DNA of 64,000 bases from Vreelandella azerica (GCF_013112225.1 NZ_JABFHI010000002.1:1-64000); one strand, 5' to 3'. Counted from the first letter of the stretch, positions 41,877 through 51,717 are shown. A program made the numbers and translations. Notes: generated by a model from the sequence alone, not told the origin.

Positions 41877-43940
41877 TCAGTTGACCACGGCTGACTTAGC
41901 CTGCTTGCGCAGGAACGTCAGGCAGGCTTGTGGTTCCATGGGCCTGGCCAGCAAGAACCCCTGAACGTCATCCACATCAAGTGCATCAAGATAGTCACGC
42001 TGGCGCTGGGTCTCTACCCCTTCAGCTACCGTCTTGAGCCCTAACCCCTGGCACAGAGCCGTCAGTGAGCGCACAATGGCACGATTCTGACGCGCTTCAG
42101 CAACATCAATAATGAAGCTACGGTCAATCTTTAGCGTATCGAGCGGAAAGCGCAGTAAGTATTCATAAGATGAGTGGCCAGTGCCAAAATCATCAATGGC
42201 AAGCTTGAACCCCAGCTTCTTGAGTTCATAGAGGGTCGCAAGCGTTGCTTCCGGGTTACTCATGGCGGTGCTTTCAGTGATCTCCAGCTCGAGCTGCTGG
42301 GGCTTTACACCATACTCGGCCACATGCTGGGCAAGACGCTTGGCAAGCCCAGCCTGCTCGAACTGGCGCGCCGAGATATTAATTGCCATGGCAACCTCAA
42401 TACCTTCCGTCTGCCACTGTGCCAGCTGGCGGCAGGCCTCCCCGGCCACCCAGTCGCCTACATCAATAATCAGGCCACTTTCTTCCAGCAGAGGGATGAA
42501 CTCACCCGGCGACACCACTCCGCGCATAGGATGGCGCCAACGCAGCAGCGCCTCAACGCCGATAAACTGACCGTTGGAAAGCTGCTGTTGCGGCTGGTAA
42601 ACCAGGAAGAACTCTTGATTACCCAGCGCCTTGCGCAGGTCATTTTCAAGACTTAGGGCATTGCTATCATCAAAGGCTTCAACGTCCTGATAGAACATCA
42701 CTCGCTGATTGGCTGTGTGATAGCGGCAAAAGCGTTGAGCCAGCAGCGCCGTTCGCAATAGCTCGTCGCTGTTACTGCCATCCTGAGGGTGCAGGCTGAC
42801 ACCGGCGGTAAAATCAACGAAGATCTCTTCACCTTTTACCTTGTGGGCACGAGCCAGCGGCTGCATCCAGTTGTGGTGGTAAGCCTGCATCTGCTGGCTA
42901 TTGGCATGTGGAATTGCCACCGCAAAAGTATCTGCTTCCAGACGGCACATCAGCGCCTCATGGCCCAGGCTTTGCTTGAGACGCTGGGCAAACATGGCCA
43001 GCACCTGATCACCGGCTTCAATCCCCAAGGCGTCGTTAATTCGGTGTAGGCGGCTGATATCAATCACCCCAATCGACCAGATCATTTTAGTATCTGCCAG
43101 TTGCTCGTCCAGCAGGTTCAGAAACAAACGTCGCTTGGGCAGATCGGTCAGATCGTCATATTCGGCAAGGTAAAGTGCTTTATCCTCAAACGCGCGCAGG
43201 GCCGTCACATCCTGAAAGGCACCAATCAGGTGTCCCTCCTGGGTTTTCGGGTCACTTTGCAGGCGCAAAATACGTTCGGAATGGCTCAGGTGCAGGGTGA
43301 CCTCAAGATTAAGACCCTCTCGGCCTTCTTGAGCGGCTTCCAACGCGGTATTCAGGCGTAGAGCGTCGGTGTCATTCAGCAGCCCCAGCAAGGCTTGGTG
43401 GCTTTCCGGCAACGCAGTACAGTTCAGCACTTCGGCGGCATCTTCCGACCATGTCAGCGCATCATTGCTGAAATTCAGCTGCCAGAAACCTAAACGAGCC
43501 AGCTTGCAGGCACTGGCCTGCTCCATCTGCGCCTCGCGTAGGGCTTTTTCACGTTCGGCCCCGCGTAGGGCATATTTCACCCGTTCCACCAGCAGCGGCA
43601 GATTGATCGGCTTGGTGATAAAATCGGTCGCCCCTGAGGTAAACGCCTGATCAATTGATGTGACGTCGTCGGAGCCGGTCAGCATCAAGAGTGGTCGCTC
43701 CTGATTGGCGATGCCCGCTTCGCCATTACGTACTGCCTGAACAAACTCAAAGCCGTTGCGCCCGGGCATGCTGACATCCACCAGGGCGAGATCAGGTGTG
43801 TTGTCTTGCATCAGGCGCAACGCCTGCTCTGCATCTGCCGCCTGAATCACCTGATAGCCGCGCTTTTTAAGGCCCGATGAAGTCAACAGGCGAACGGTCG
43901 GGTCATCATCAACGACAAGTAGCGTCTGCGCTGGCGCCAT
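41877..43940 (-). CDS. Response regulator c-di-GMP phosphodiesterase (REC-PAS-degenerate GGDEF-EAL)
   Basis: 687 residues. Receiver with Asp55 (LALVDVSMPGRNG), a PAS-like segment (ACKLARLGFWQLNFSNDALTWSED), a GGDEF domain whose active site is lost (CRLEADTFAVAI in place of GGDEF), and an EAL domain with intact motifs: VEALLRWRHPMRG, NISARQFEQ, ELEITESTAM, DDFGTGHSSYEYL and TVAEGVE. It should therefore degrade, not make, c-di-GMP, under control of phosphorylation. The neighbouring FIST/hybrid kinase pair and the divergent Hpt gene are plausible upstream components of one phosphorelay. Confidence 0.85.
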   Translation of the reverse strand: MAPAQTLLVVDDDPTVRLLTSSGLKKRGYQVIQAADAEQALRLMQDNTPDLALVDVSMPGRNGFEFVQAVRNGEAGIANQERPLLMLTGSDDVTSIDQAFTSGATDFITKPINLPLLVERVKYALRGAEREKALREAQMEQASACKLARLGFWQLNFSNDALTWSEDAAEVLNCTALPESHQALLGLLNDTDALRLNTALEAAQEGREGLNLEVTLHLSHSERILRLQSDPKTQEGHLIGAFQDVTALRAFEDKALYLAEYDDLTDLPKRRLFLNLLDEQLADTKMIWSIGVIDISRLHRINDALGIEAGDQVLAMFAQRLKQSLGHEALMCRLEADTFAVAIPHANSQQMQAYHHNWMQPLARAHKVKGEEIFVDFTAGVSLHPQDGSNSDELLRTALLAQRFCRYHTANQRVMFYQDVEAFDDSNALSLENDLRKALGNQEFFLVYQPQQQLSNGQFIGVEALLRWRHPMRGVVSPGEFIPLLEESGLIIDVGDWVAGEACRQLAQWQTEGIEVAMAINISARQFEQAGLAKRLAQHVAEYGVKPQQLELEITESTAMSNPEATLATLYELKKLGFKLAIDDFGTGHSSYEYLLRFPLDTLKIDRSFIIDVAEARQNRAIVRSLTALCQGLGLKTVAEGVETQRQRDYLDALDVDDVQGFLLARPMEPQACLTFLRKQAKSAVVN

Positions 43941-44113
43941 GCGGTTACCTCAATGCTGTTATCGCAAATGGGGGTGAAAATAATGGTTGCGATTAGTGTA
44001 AACTCTCTCGATGTGCAATTTGTTAATGTTTGTTAATATTATAACGATAAACATCGTCGCATTCATTAGCCTTTAAGTACATTTTCAAGACGCGCTGTTA
44101 GAAGAGAACTTTT

Positions 44114-44464
44114 ATGCCCCTGACACTCGACACCCTGAAAGAATTTAATACCAGCGCCGGGCTTGCCTATGCCGATGGCGACGAGGAGCTTTACCGTGAG
44201 GTGCTGGCCATGTTTCACGAGCAGCTGACCGATGAGTTTGCCCAATTACCAGAGCAACTGCGTGCCGGAAGCGACGACACTCTGGCCCGCCAGGTGCATA
44301 CCCTGAAGGGGTCGGCAGGTTCTGTGGGCGCAACACGTATTGAAGGCGTGACTAAAGAGATTGATCAGAATCTCAAGGCAGGCAAGCAGCCCAGCGATGA
44401 ACTGATAGCAGTCCTGCAGGCCTCGGTACAGGCGGCCAGCAATGAGCTGGCAGCGCTGGCCTGA
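44114..44464 (+). CDS. Histidine phosphotransfer (Hpt) protein
   Basis: 116 residues forming a single four-helix Hpt domain. The phosphorylatable residue is His62 in ARQVHTLKGSAGSVGA, the canonical HxLKGxAxxxGA motif. It carries phosphoryl groups between hybrid kinases and receivers. Transcribed divergently from the REC-PAS-GGDEF-EAL gene across an AT-rich gap (43941-44113, with stretches such as ttaatattataacg) and followed by an OmpR-type regulator in the same direction. Confidence 0.9.
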   Translation: MPLTLDTLKEFNTSAGLAYADGDEELYREVLAMFHEQLTDEFAQLPEQLRAGSDDTLARQVHTLKGSAGSVGATRIEGVTKEIDQNLKAGKQPSDELIAVLQASVQAASNELAALA

Positions 44465-44570
44465 TAACGCTGCCTACAGAGCGCAGCCTGGAACCAACCT
44501 CCTGGCACCTCCGCGTCACCGACTAGAACGTTAAAAATTATCATGCCCTTTCGGGGTAACGAGCAGGCCC

Positions 44571-45269
44571 ATGCATATCGGTATACTCGAAGACGATCCG
44601 CTGCAGCGTCGCTTTATCACCACATCGCTCAAGGACTGGGGTGACGAAGACACCCGCGTTGACGCCTTTGAACGCGCCAGCGAGCTATTGGCAGCGTTGC
44701 AGAAGCAAACCTTTGACCTGCTGATTATCGATTGGTACCTGCCGGATGCAGACGGTATGCACTTGGTGCAGCGGTTACGCCAAGATTTTGGCTGGACGAG
44801 TCCGATATTGTTTATTACCGCAAGCCAGGGTGAGAACGATGTGGTAATGGCATTAGAGTGCGGCGCAGATGACTTTCTGACCAAACCTATTCGCCCGGCA
44901 GAGCTGCGAGCGCGCCTTTCCGCCCTGGCACGCCGCGCTGATATCAACAAGGGGATGGTCGCCGAGAATCTGTCCTTTGGCCCTTATACCCTGGCCCCAA
45001 GCAGTCATAGCATTTTGCTGAACGGCCAGGCCATCCCGTTGACTTCACGGGAATATGATCTTGCAGCGCTGTTTTTATCGCATATTGGCCAGCTCTTCTC
45101 TCGCGAGCATATTCTCGAGATTATCTGGGGAATCAGCGCTGACATTACCACTCGGACCATTGATACCCACCTTAGCCGATTACGTAAAAAACTCGCTTTC
45201 GGTGGCCAGTACGGGCTGCGCCTGAAAAGTGTCTACCAGTACGGTTACCGCCTGGAACCGGTGAGTTAA
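44571..45269 (+). CDS. OmpR/PhoB-family response regulator
   Basis: 232 residues. Receiver domain with acidic pocket E7-D8-D9 and phosphoacceptor Asp54 (LLIIDWYLPDADG), the conserved Lys in FLTKPIRPAEL, and a C-terminal winged helix (LTSREYDLAALFLSHIGQLFSREHILEIIWG, RTIDTHLSRLRKKL, LKSVYQYGYRLE). The nearest kinase is not adjacent, so this may be fed by the local Hpt protein, 107 bp upstream. Confidence 0.9.
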   Translation: MHIGILEDDPLQRRFITTSLKDWGDEDTRVDAFERASELLAALQKQTFDLLIIDWYLPDADGMHLVQRLRQDFGWTSPILFITASQGENDVVMALECGADDFLTKPIRPAELRARLSALARRADINKGMVAENLSFGPYTLAPSSHSILLNGQAIPLTSREYDLAALFLSHIGQLFSREHILEIIWGISADITTRTIDTHLSRLRKKLAFGGQYGLRLKSVYQYGYRLEPVS

Positions 45270-45293
45270 CCCCCGCCCCAGGCAGTCAGCCAT

Positions 45294-45542
45294 TTATCGC
45301 GTTTTTGGTGCTGCCTTGGCATCACTGGCTTGACGCCATAGCTTGCGCCTAAACAGGGCAGCGGCGGTGAGCCCTAGGGCGGCAACACCCAGCATCAACC
45401 ACATCATCGGGCTACCCAGGTGGCTGTGTACCTGCGTAGGCGCATGGCCTGAATGTGCCTGAACGCTGTTCATCATTAGCACAGCGATAAAGCCTGTCAG
45501 GCTGATGAGAGTCGTCACGCTATGTTTACGGGTTAGCAGCAT
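45294..45542 (-). CDS. Small His-containing membrane protein after ureG
   Basis: 82 residues. A signal-like first hydrophobic segment (LISLTGFIAVLMMNSVQA) is followed by a short histidine-rich loop (HSGHAPTQVHSH), a second membrane helix (MMWLMLGVAALGLTAAALF) and a basic tail. Located 36 bp after ureG in the same direction. The histidines and location suggest a link to nickel handling for urease, but no named family is recognised. Confidence 0.6.
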   Translation of the reverse strand: MLLTRKHSVTTLISLTGFIAVLMMNSVQAHSGHAPTQVHSHLGSPMMWLMLGVAALGLTAAALFRRKLWRQASDAKAAPKTR

Positions 45543-45578
45543 TATTTTTCTCCTGAAAGTGATTTATCTATGGAAAGT

Positions 45579-46211
45579 TCAAGCACTGGCGGCGGATGGG
45601 CGACGCTCATCAAGCATGCCTTTATCGAGAATGAAGCGGATGATCTCTTCAAGTCCGACGCCGTCGTAGAGGTTGGTAAACACAAAGGGGCGTTCGCCGC
45701 GCATCTTTTTCGAGTCGCGCTCCATCACCTCAAGGGAGGCGTGTACCTGCTCGGCAATATCAATCTTGTTGATAATCAACAGATCTGATTTGGTGATACC
45801 CGGCCCGCCCTTGCGTGGAATCTTGTCGCCCGCGGACACGTCAATCACGTAAAGAGTCAGGTCGGAAAGCTCAGGGCTGAAGGTGGCCGACAGGTTATCG
45901 CCGCCAGATTCCACCAGCACCAGCTCCAGCTTGGGATGACGTGCCTGAAGGTCATCAATCGCGGCCAGGTTCATCGAGGCGTCTTCACGGATGGCGGTAT
46001 GCGGGCAGCCGCCAGTTTCCACTCCGAGGATACGGTCCGCTGGCAGGGCATCGTGCTTGAGCAGAAAGTCAGCGTCTTCACGGGTGTAGATATCATTGGT
46101 GACCACGGCAATATCGTAGTATTCCCGTAGTGCCAGGCAGAGCTGCTTGAGCAGCGCGGTCTTACCCGAACCAACCGGGCCGCCGACGCCGACGCGTAAA
46201 CAGTGGGTCAT
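45579..46211 (-). CDS. ureG: Urease accessory GTPase UreG
   Basis: 210 residues from the ATG at 46211 (ribosome site AAGGAG); a longer frame upstream is not used. P-loop [25 protein letters not shown], the metal motif [17 protein letters not shown] with Cys-Pro-His that binds nickel, [15 protein letters not shown], and the guanine-specificity motif NKID. UreG couples GTP hydrolysis to nickel insertion into apo-urease with UreD, UreF and UreE. Confidence 0.95.
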   Translation of the reverse strand: MTHCLRVGVGGPVGSGKTALLKQLCLALREYYDIAVVTNDIYTREDADFLLKHDALPADRILGVETGGCPHTAIREDASMNLAAIDDLQARHPKLELVLVESGGDNLSATFSPELSDLTLYVIDVSAGDKIPRKGGPGITKSDLLIINKIDIAEQVHASLEVMERDSKKMRGERPFVFTNLYDGVGLEEIIRFILDKGMLDERRPSAASA

Positions 46212-46245
46212 GGTCTTCTCCTTCTTAAAACGGCTTGTTAAGCGT

Positions 46246-46929
46246 CTAGCTTCTGAATAAACGTGAATACTGGGTTTCGTGCAGGGCACTGGCCAGGGCG
46301 ACACCGGGCAGGGCAGGGCCAAGGTCTTCATCGTCAAGATGTTGGGCCTGATCCACAGCGCCAACCAGTTCAAGGCGCAACGCTTCCAGCACCCGCTGGG
46401 CGGCGGTATGCCCTAACGGCAGCGTCTTGCAGGCCACTGCCAGCTGGTTTTCCAGCCAGGCCCAGCCAAACCCGAGCTGCGCCTGGCGTAATGGCACTCC
46501 ACGGATATAGGCGGTATAGGCAAACCAGGTGACATAACCCGCCTGTTCAGGCAGCAGGTTGTTATTCGGCACTAATGCCAGGCTGCCTAACAGACGTTTA
46601 AGAGAAGCCCCCAGACGGCTGTCTTCGGCTGCCAGCTCAGCAGTTTCGCGAGTCGCCGCCAGCCAGTCGTCCCATTCAGCAACCGCAGCGTGGTCGCCAC
46701 ACTCAAAGGCACTGTACAAGCGCGCAATCAGCGGCAGCTCACAGCGAGTCAGGCCATCTTCCAGCACGCCGGAAAGCCACTCGGCCAGGCTGGTTTCACC
46801 TTCCACCCAGCCAAGTTCAAAGGCGCTTTCCAGCCCTTGAGAAAACGCAAAAGCGCCAATCGGCAACGCCGGGCTGACCAGCTGCATCAGGCCGAGCAGC
46901 GCCAGCTGATCACCCTGGTGGGTAGGCAT
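46246..46929 (-). CDS. ureF: Urease accessory protein UreF
   Basis: About 227 residues. The core is typical Ure[62 protein letters not shown] at the end. UreF bridges UreD-urease and UreG during nickel activation. I place the start at the ATG at 46929; ATGs at 46947 and 46953 would overlap the end of ureE and add MNMLTEPG. A much longer upstream frame is only the antisense-like shadow of the His-rich ureE tail. Confidence 0.9.
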   Translation of the reverse strand: MPTHQGDQLALLGLMQLVSPALPIGAFAFSQGLESAFELGWVEGETSLAEWLSGVLEDGLTRCELPLIARLYSAFECGDHAAVAEWDDWLAATRETAELAAEDSRLGASLKRLLGSLALVPNNNLLPEQAGYVTWFAYTAYIRGVPLRQAQLGFGWAWLENQLAVACKTLPLGHTAAQRVLEALRLELVGAVDQAQHLDDEDLGPALPGVALASALHETQYSRLFRS

Positions 46930-46936
46930 GCCCGGT

Positions 46937-47473
46937 TCAGTGAGCATGTTCATGGTGGTGCTCATGGGAGTGCTCATGGGAGTGGCTGTGTTCGTGCTCA
47001 TGGCCGTGTTCATGATGATGAGCATGTCCACCGATGCCCTGGTAGGCGCCTGACTCGGGGTCGAAGGTGGCATTATGGTGTTCAAGCCGGGCGCCGAGTA
47101 ACACCGCCAGCTCTTCCAGGACGTGATCTGGCGGGAAGCGCACCCAACCGCCATCAGCATCCTCACCCAGGGCCAGCTGCACATGGCGGTTACCCAGATG
47201 GTAGGCCAGCCGTGCCAGCGGCAGGCCTGCACTGACCCTTGCGGTGACCACCGGTTCAATGGCCGCACACACTCTGACCACCTCGCCGCTTTCAGCCTTC
47301 AAGCCCTCGCCATCGCGCAGCACCGGGCCACGGTCGAGAAACAGCCCTAGTGGCTGGCCGCTGTCGCTTTGCGCTTTCAGGCGACCACGAATACGCAGTT
47401 CAAACGGCAGTGTCAGGGTATCGCTGGCAGCGCTTGCGTCTATTGGCCCCAGGCGTTCTATCAGTTTCAACAT
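46937..47473 (-). CDS. ureE: Urease accessory nickel metallochaperone UreE
   Basis: 178 residues, with ribosome site GAGGAG. N-terminal UreE domain (LGLFLDRGPVLRDGEGLKAE) and metal domain (LARLAYHLGNRHVQLAL, VLEELAVLLGARLEHHNATFDPESGAY). The tail is very rich in histidine, about 17 His in the last 30 residues in HxH patterns (HAHHHEHGHEHEH), indicating high nickel storage capacity, as in the Klebsiella type rather than truncated forms. Confidence 0.95.
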   Translation of the reverse strand: MLKLIERLGPIDASAASDTLTLPFELRIRGRLKAQSDSGQPLGLFLDRGPVLRDGEGLKAESGEVVRVCAAIEPVVTARVSAGLPLARLAYHLGNRHVQLALGEDADGGWVRFPPDHVLEELAVLLGARLEHHNATFDPESGAYQGIGGHAHHHEHGHEHEHSHSHEHSHEHHHEHAH

Positions 47474-47514
47474 AGCGGCTCCTCAAGTAAAAACAGGCTT
47501 GGGACAAAATGGGC

Positions 47515-49230
47515 CTAGAACAGGTGGTAACGTTGGGCCAGCGGCAGCTCCGTGGCCGGCTCACAGGTCAGCAGCTCACCATCGCAATGCACTTCATAGG
47601 TCTGCGGGTCAACGCTCAGCTCGGGGCAAGCATCGTTGAGCTTCATATCCTGCTTGCGTATCTGGCGCACGTTCTTGCAGGCGGCCAGGGGGCTTGCAAG
47701 CCCCAGCCTTTCTTTGACGCCCGCTTCCAACGCGGCCTGGCTGACAAAGCTCACTCGCGTCTGGCTGGCAGCCCTGCCAAAGGCACCGAACATAGGGCGG
47801 TAATGCACCGGCTGCGGCGTGGGAATAGAGGCATTAGGGTCGCCCATGGGGGCAGCGGCAATCATGCCGCCCTTGATAATCATCGCTGGCTTGGTGCCGA
47901 AAAAGGCCGGTTTCCAGAGCACCAGATCCGCCATCTTGCCAACTTCTACCGAGCCGACTTCATGGGCAATGCCGTGGGTCAGCGCCTGGTTGATGGTGTA
48001 CTTGGCGATATAACGCTTGGCGCGGAAGTTATCGGCGCCCAACGTTTCATCTTCGGGCAATAAGCCACGCTGCACCTTCATCTTGTGAGCGGTTTGCCAG
48101 GTTCTGCAGATCGACTCTCCTACTCGGCCCATGGCCTGTGAATCAGAGGCAATCATCGAGATAACCCCCAGATCATGGAGAATATCTTCTGCAGCGATGG
48201 TTTCACGGCGAATGCGCGAGTCGGCAAAGGCCACGTCTTCGGGGATATTGGGGTCGAGGTGGTGACACACCATCAGCATATCGAGGTGTTCATCCACCGT
48301 ATTGACCGTGTAAGGCCGGGTCGGGTTGGTAGATGATGGCAACACATAGGGCTTGGCGCAGGCGGTGATGATATCCGGCGCGTGGCCGCCGCCAGCGCCC
48401 TCAGTGTGATAGGTGTGGATGCAGCGTTCCCTGAAGGCTGCCAGGGTATCTTCGACAAATCCCGATTCATTAAGGGTATCGGTGTGGATGGCGATCTGCA
48501 CATCGTAACGCTCGGCCACGCTCAGGCAGTTATCAATCGACGCCGGGGTGGTTCCCCAGTCTTCGTGCAGCTTCAACCCCATGGCACCCGCTTCCAGCTG
48601 GGCTTCCAGTGCTTCCGGCAGGCTGGCGTTGCCCTTGCCCAGAAAACCGATATTCATCGGCATTTCATCCACGGCCTGCAGCATTTTGCCAATATGCCAT
48701 TCGCCCGGCGTACAGGTGGTGGCATTGGAGCCGGTGGCAGGCCCGGTGCCGCCGCCCAGCATGGTGGTAATGCCGCTCATCAACGCTTCTTCTACCTGCT
48801 GGGGGCAGATAAAGTGGATATGCGCATCAATACCGCCCGCGGTTAGGATCTTGCCTTCCCCAGCGATGACTTCCGTACCGGGGCCGATAATCAGCTCCAC
48901 ATCCGGCTGGGTATCCGGGTTACCGGCCTTGCCGATGGCCGCAATGCGCCCCTTCTGCAAGCCAACATCCGCCTTGACGATACCCCACCAGTCGAGAATC
49001 AGCGCATTGGTGATCACCGTATCCATAACGGCCTCGCTATGCTGCTGGCTTTGCCCCATGCCATCGCGGATCACCTTGCCGCCGCCAAATTTCACTTCAT
49101 CGCCGTAGTGGGTAGCGTCCTTCTCGACTTCAATCCACAGCTCGGTATCGCCCAGGCGCACCCGGTCACCCACGGTGGGGCCATACATATCGGCGTAGGC
49201 CTGACGGCTGATCTTGTTGACCGGCTTCAT
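47515..49230 (-). CDS. ureC: Urease alpha (catalytic) subunit UreC
   Basis: 571 residues, full length. Active-site elements: [13 protein letters not shown] (two nickel His ligands), GLKLHEDWG with the lysine that becomes carbamylated, [36 protein letters not shown] (flap with catalytic His) and SDSQAMGR (Asp ligand). Hydrolyses urea to ammonia and carbamate in the cytoplasm. Start codon overlaps the ureB stop (ATGA), giving translational coupling. Confidence 0.98.
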   Translation of the reverse strand: MKPVNKISRQAYADMYGPTVGDRVRLGDTELWIEVEKDATHYGDEVKFGGGKVIRDGMGQSQQHSEAVMDTVITNALILDWWGIVKADVGLQKGRIAAIGKAGNPDTQPDVELIIGPGTEVIAGEGKILTAGGIDAHIHFICPQQVEEALMSGITTMLGGGTGPATGSNATTCTPGEWHIGKMLQAVDEMPMNIGFLGKGNASLPEALEAQLEAGAMGLKLHEDWGTTPASIDNCLSVAERYDVQIAIHTDTLNESGFVEDTLAAFRERCIHTYHTEGAGGGHAPDIITACAKPYVLPSSTNPTRPYTVNTVDEHLDMLMVCHHLDPNIPEDVAFADSRIRRETIAAEDILHDLGVISMIASDSQAMGRVGESICRTWQTAHKMKVQRGLLPEDETLGADNFRAKRYIAKYTINQALTHGIAHEVGSVEVGKMADLVLWKPAFFGTKPAMIIKGGMIAAAPMGDPNASIPTPQPVHYRPMFGAFGRAASQTRVSFVSQAALEAGVKERLGLASPLAACKNVRQIRKQDMKLNDACPELSVDPQTYEVHCDGELLTCEPATELPLAQRYHLF

Positions 49231-49562
49231 TGGCTGTCTCCTTGCTGAGGATCCATTTCCAGGGGCCCCATGACATCCCCGCGAAACCCATAGATATGAC
49301 GCTTGCCGACAAAGGGAATCAGGGTGACTTCACGGGTCTGGCCTGGCTCAAAGCGGATGGCAGTACCCGCCGCCACATCCAGGCGCAAACCACGCGCTTT
49401 ACTGCGCTCAAACACCAGCGCCGGATTGGCTTCGGCAAAGTGGTAGTGCGACCCCACCTGGATCGGCCGGTCGCCGGTGTTGGCTACCTCCAGCGTGATC
49501 CGCTCGCGGCCTGCGCACAGCTCAATATCACCGTCCTTTAACTGATACTCACCGGGAATCAT
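49227..49562 (-). CDS. ureB: Urease beta subunit UreB
   Basis: 111 residues starting at the ATG at 49562 ([18 protein letters not shown]), the family-typical N-terminus. A longer in-frame extension to 49673 would overlap ureA in another frame and is unlikely. Motifs [22 protein letters not shown] and [12 protein letters not shown] are diagnostic. Beta subunit encases the alpha subunit in the urease trimer. Confidence 0.95.
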   Translation of the reverse strand: MIPGEYQLKDGDIELCAGRERITLEVANTGDRPIQVGSHYHFAEANPALVFERSKARGLRLDVAAGTAIRFEPGQTREVTLIPFVGKRHIYGFRGDVMGPLEMDPQQGDSQ

Positions 49563-49587
49563 GATGGCCCCTCCTGATTGTTGATCA

Positions 49588-49890
49588 TTAGCTAATCGGC
49601 GTGTGGACGGTGACCAGCTTGGTGCCATCCGGAAAGGTGGCTTCCACCTGAACCTCATCGACCATCTCAGCAACGCCTTCCATCACATCGTCACGGCTGA
49701 GAACCTCGCGGCCATAACTCATCAGGTCAGCAACGCTTCTGCCGTCGCGGGCACCTTCAATAATCTCAAAGCTGATCAGCGCCACGGCTTCCGGGTAGTT
49801 AAGCTTGAGGCCACGGGCACGGCGGCGCTCGGCAAGCTGGGCAGCTGAAAACAGCAGCAGCTTGTCTTTATCGCGTGGGGTCAATTCCAT
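49588..49890 (-). CDS. ureA: Urease gamma subunit UreA
   Basis: 100 residues, normal length for the separate bacterial gamma subunit. Motifs [50 protein letters not shown] and [18 protein letters not shown]. Follows ureD by 27 bp. Confidence 0.95.
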   Translation of the reverse strand: MELTPRDKDKLLLFSAAQLAERRRARGLKLNYPEAVALISFEIIEGARDGRSVADLMSYGREVLSRDDVMEGVAEMVDEVQVEATFPDGTKLVTVHTPIS

Positions 49891-49917
49891 CGGGCATGTC
49901 TCCAGCAGTCCATCGGG

Positions 49918-50808
49918 TCAGGTTAACCAGATACGGGGTGTATGGGCGTCGCGCGCTATCCAGCGCGGGCGCAGCAGCTGCCAGGCCTGTTCGCACAGCG
50001 CCCAGGCTTCATTGCGGCAGTGCCCCAGGTAGCGCAGCAGCAGGACACCGTGGCGAACGGTGACCGCCCAGCGCGGGTTATCCGGCAAGGTGTTTCTGAG
50101 TTCATCAATCGCGCTAATCGCATCACTGACGCCCACTGCCCACAGGGTGGCCTGCACCGTCGCACCGCCTTGCCCCCAGCGCCCGCGGAAACGCGGGTGA
50201 AGCGGGTCCAGGGGTTGGCGCTCCAGCCATAGCGGCTTGCCATCCAGGGTGAGGCGAAAATGCTGCTCAATGCGCCCGGAGGCATAGGGGAGCTGGCTGG
50301 CCGGGCGGCCCAGCGCCATGAGTTCCCAGCCCAGGCAGCGGGCGCTGCCCTGCAGGGCAATATGGGTGCGCTGGGTGCCTTTGGAGCCATCAAAGGCGAT
50401 GGTTTCCTGGGGCAGCCATTCAAGAATGCCGCCATCCTCAACGTTAAGCGTTGTCTGCTGATGCCAGGCAACGCCCTGGCTGTCGGCCTTGTAAAGCTTG
50501 TTGGCGGCGGGGGTGGTCAGCAGTGCATGGGCACCGGGTTCGATATCTGCGCGTATGGTCAGAGCATCACCGCTGACCAGGCCCCCAGGGGGATGGAGGA
50601 CATAGACATGACACGCCTGGGTGCGGCCTTCCGGGTAAAAGGCGCGCTGAACCCTTAAAGGCCCCTGATGGCGCGCCTGCACCAAACGGGTGACCTCATC
50701 ACGGTTAGCAAAGCGCAGCGCCAATGAAGCCGCCCAGTGGCGCTCGCTATCAAAACGATGCCCGGACGTTGGCAAGGATGGCCCACCCGACACAGCCGCT
50801 ATGCTCAT
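49918..50808 (-). CDS. ureD: Urease accessory protein UreD
   Basis: 296 residues. Motifs of UreD/UreH: HVYVLHPPGGLVSGDALTI, HALLTTPAANKLYKAD, GILEWLPQETIAFDGS and LRYLGHCRNEAWALCEQAWQLLRP. Forms the scaffold with UreF and UreG for nickel delivery. First gene of the ure operon, with a sigma-54 promoter match 37-53 bp upstream of its start codon. Confidence 0.95.
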   Translation of the reverse strand: MSIAAVSGGPSLPTSGHRFDSERHWAASLALRFANRDEVTRLVQARHQGPLRVQRAFYPEGRTQACHVYVLHPPGGLVSGDALTIRADIEPGAHALLTTPAANKLYKADSQGVAWHQQTTLNVEDGGILEWLPQETIAFDGSKGTQRTHIALQGSARCLGWELMALGRPASQLPYASGRIEQHFRLTLDGKPLWLERQPLDPLHPRFRGRWGQGGATVQATLWAVGVSDAISAIDELRNTLPDNPRWAVTVRHGVLLLRYLGHCRNEAWALCEQAWQLLRPRWIARDAHTPRIWLT

Positions 50809-50844
50809 AAAAGTCCCATCCGTTGAAGAATCTGACCAGAACAG

Positions 50845-50861
50845 AGCAACCGCTGTACCAA
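50845..50861 (-). promoter_or_regulatory. Sigma-54 (-24/-12) promoter of the ure operon
   Basis: The minus strand reads TTGGTACAGCGGTTGCT, close to the consensus TGGCACG-N4-TTGCT, with GG and GC exactly ten bases apart. Located 37 bp before the ureD ATG, fitting a start of transcription about 12 bp downstream of the GC. An NtrC-like palindrome lies ~110 bp further upstream. Confidence 0.65.
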
Positions 50862-50969
50862 AACGCTCAATTAAACCTTTTTTATAATTTTTTCAGCAAG
50901 TTAGAAACACACACTAGAACGCTCAGACATTGCTTACGCACCAATAAAGGGCGGTAAAAAATTGCCGAC

Positions 50970-50984
50970 GCACCTTTTTGGTGA
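50970..50984. promoter_or_regulatory. NtrC-type enhancer site upstream of ure
   Basis: GCACC-TTTTT-GGTGA(C) matches the NtrC site TGCACC-N5-GGTGCA on both half-sites. It is about 110 bp upstream of the sigma-54 promoter, a typical enhancer distance. It could also form a hairpin after urtE, but no T run follows in the urtE direction. Confidence 0.6.
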
Positions 50985-51011
50985 CATACACGGTCCGGGC
51001 ACTGGTTTTTG

Positions 51012-51717
51012 TCATACCGTCAGGTGCTGCTTGATCAGTTCGTTGGACAGCTCGCCAATGTCGCCTTTGGCCACCGGGCGGCCGCGGTCCATGATCACGA
51101 AGCGGTCGGCGTATTTGCGTGCAAAAGGCAGCTTCTGCTCTACCAGCAGGACTGTCAGGCCGTCTTCTTTGATCAGTTGGCGGATCACCTGACCGATCTG
51201 GGCGACGATATTGGGTTGAATGCCTTCTCCGGGTTCATCGAGAATCAACAGGCGCGGTTCAATCACCAACGCGCGGCCAATCGCCAGCTGCTGCTGTTGA
51301 CCGCCGGATAGATCACCACCACAGCGGTGCTTCATTTCCTTGAGCACCGGGAACAGCTCGTAGATGCGTTCGGGGATTTTCTTCTGGCCATCGCTGCGCG
51401 CGGCAAGACCGGTGCGCAGGTTCTCTTCAACCGTCAGCAGCGGGAATATCTGCCGCCCCTGGGGGACAAAGCCAATCCCCAGCCGCGAGCGCGCTTCAAT
51501 GGCTTTTGGTCAGCTCGATTTCGCCGCTCTTGCCCTGATAGCGCAGCTGGCCACTTTTCACCGCCACTTCACCCATAATGGCTTTCATCAGGGTGGTCTT
51601 GCCTACGCCGTTACGCCCCATCACGCAGGTGCATTGCCCGGCGGGCACCTCAAGATCCAGATCCCAGAGGGTGTGGCTTTCGCCGTAAAACTGATTGAGT
51701 TGTTCAATCGCCAGCAT
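51012..51717 (-). CDS. urtE: Urea ABC transporter ATP-binding protein UrtE (homopolymer frameshift)
   Basis: About 234 residues after removing one base from the T4 run at 51504-51507 (plus strand), giving GEIELTKAIEARSRLGIGFVPQGRQIFPLLTVEENL. Walker A GRNGVGKTTLMK, signature GGDLSGGQQQQLAIGRAL, Walker B RLLILDEPGEG and H-loop region complete the branched-chain-type ATPase. The stop lies just before the ure control region. The overlap with urtD (shared base at 51717) is the usual coupled arrangement. Confidence 0.9.

Noticed and set aside
45579-45788. Plus-strand frame over the 3' end of ureG
   Set aside because: Antisense to a conserved UreG sequence.
46937-47040. Short CATG-rich repeats as a regulatory array
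   Set aside because: They are explained by the codons of the histidine-rich UreE tail.
46953-47268. N-terminal extension of ureF
   Set aside because: The extension is an out-of-frame reading of the ureE His-rich tail; UreF wording starts only at about 46929.
50970-50984. CACC-TTTTT-GGTG as a terminator of urtE
   Set aside because: Stem is short and no T run follows in the urtE direction; spacing to the sigma-54 promoter fits an NtrC site better.
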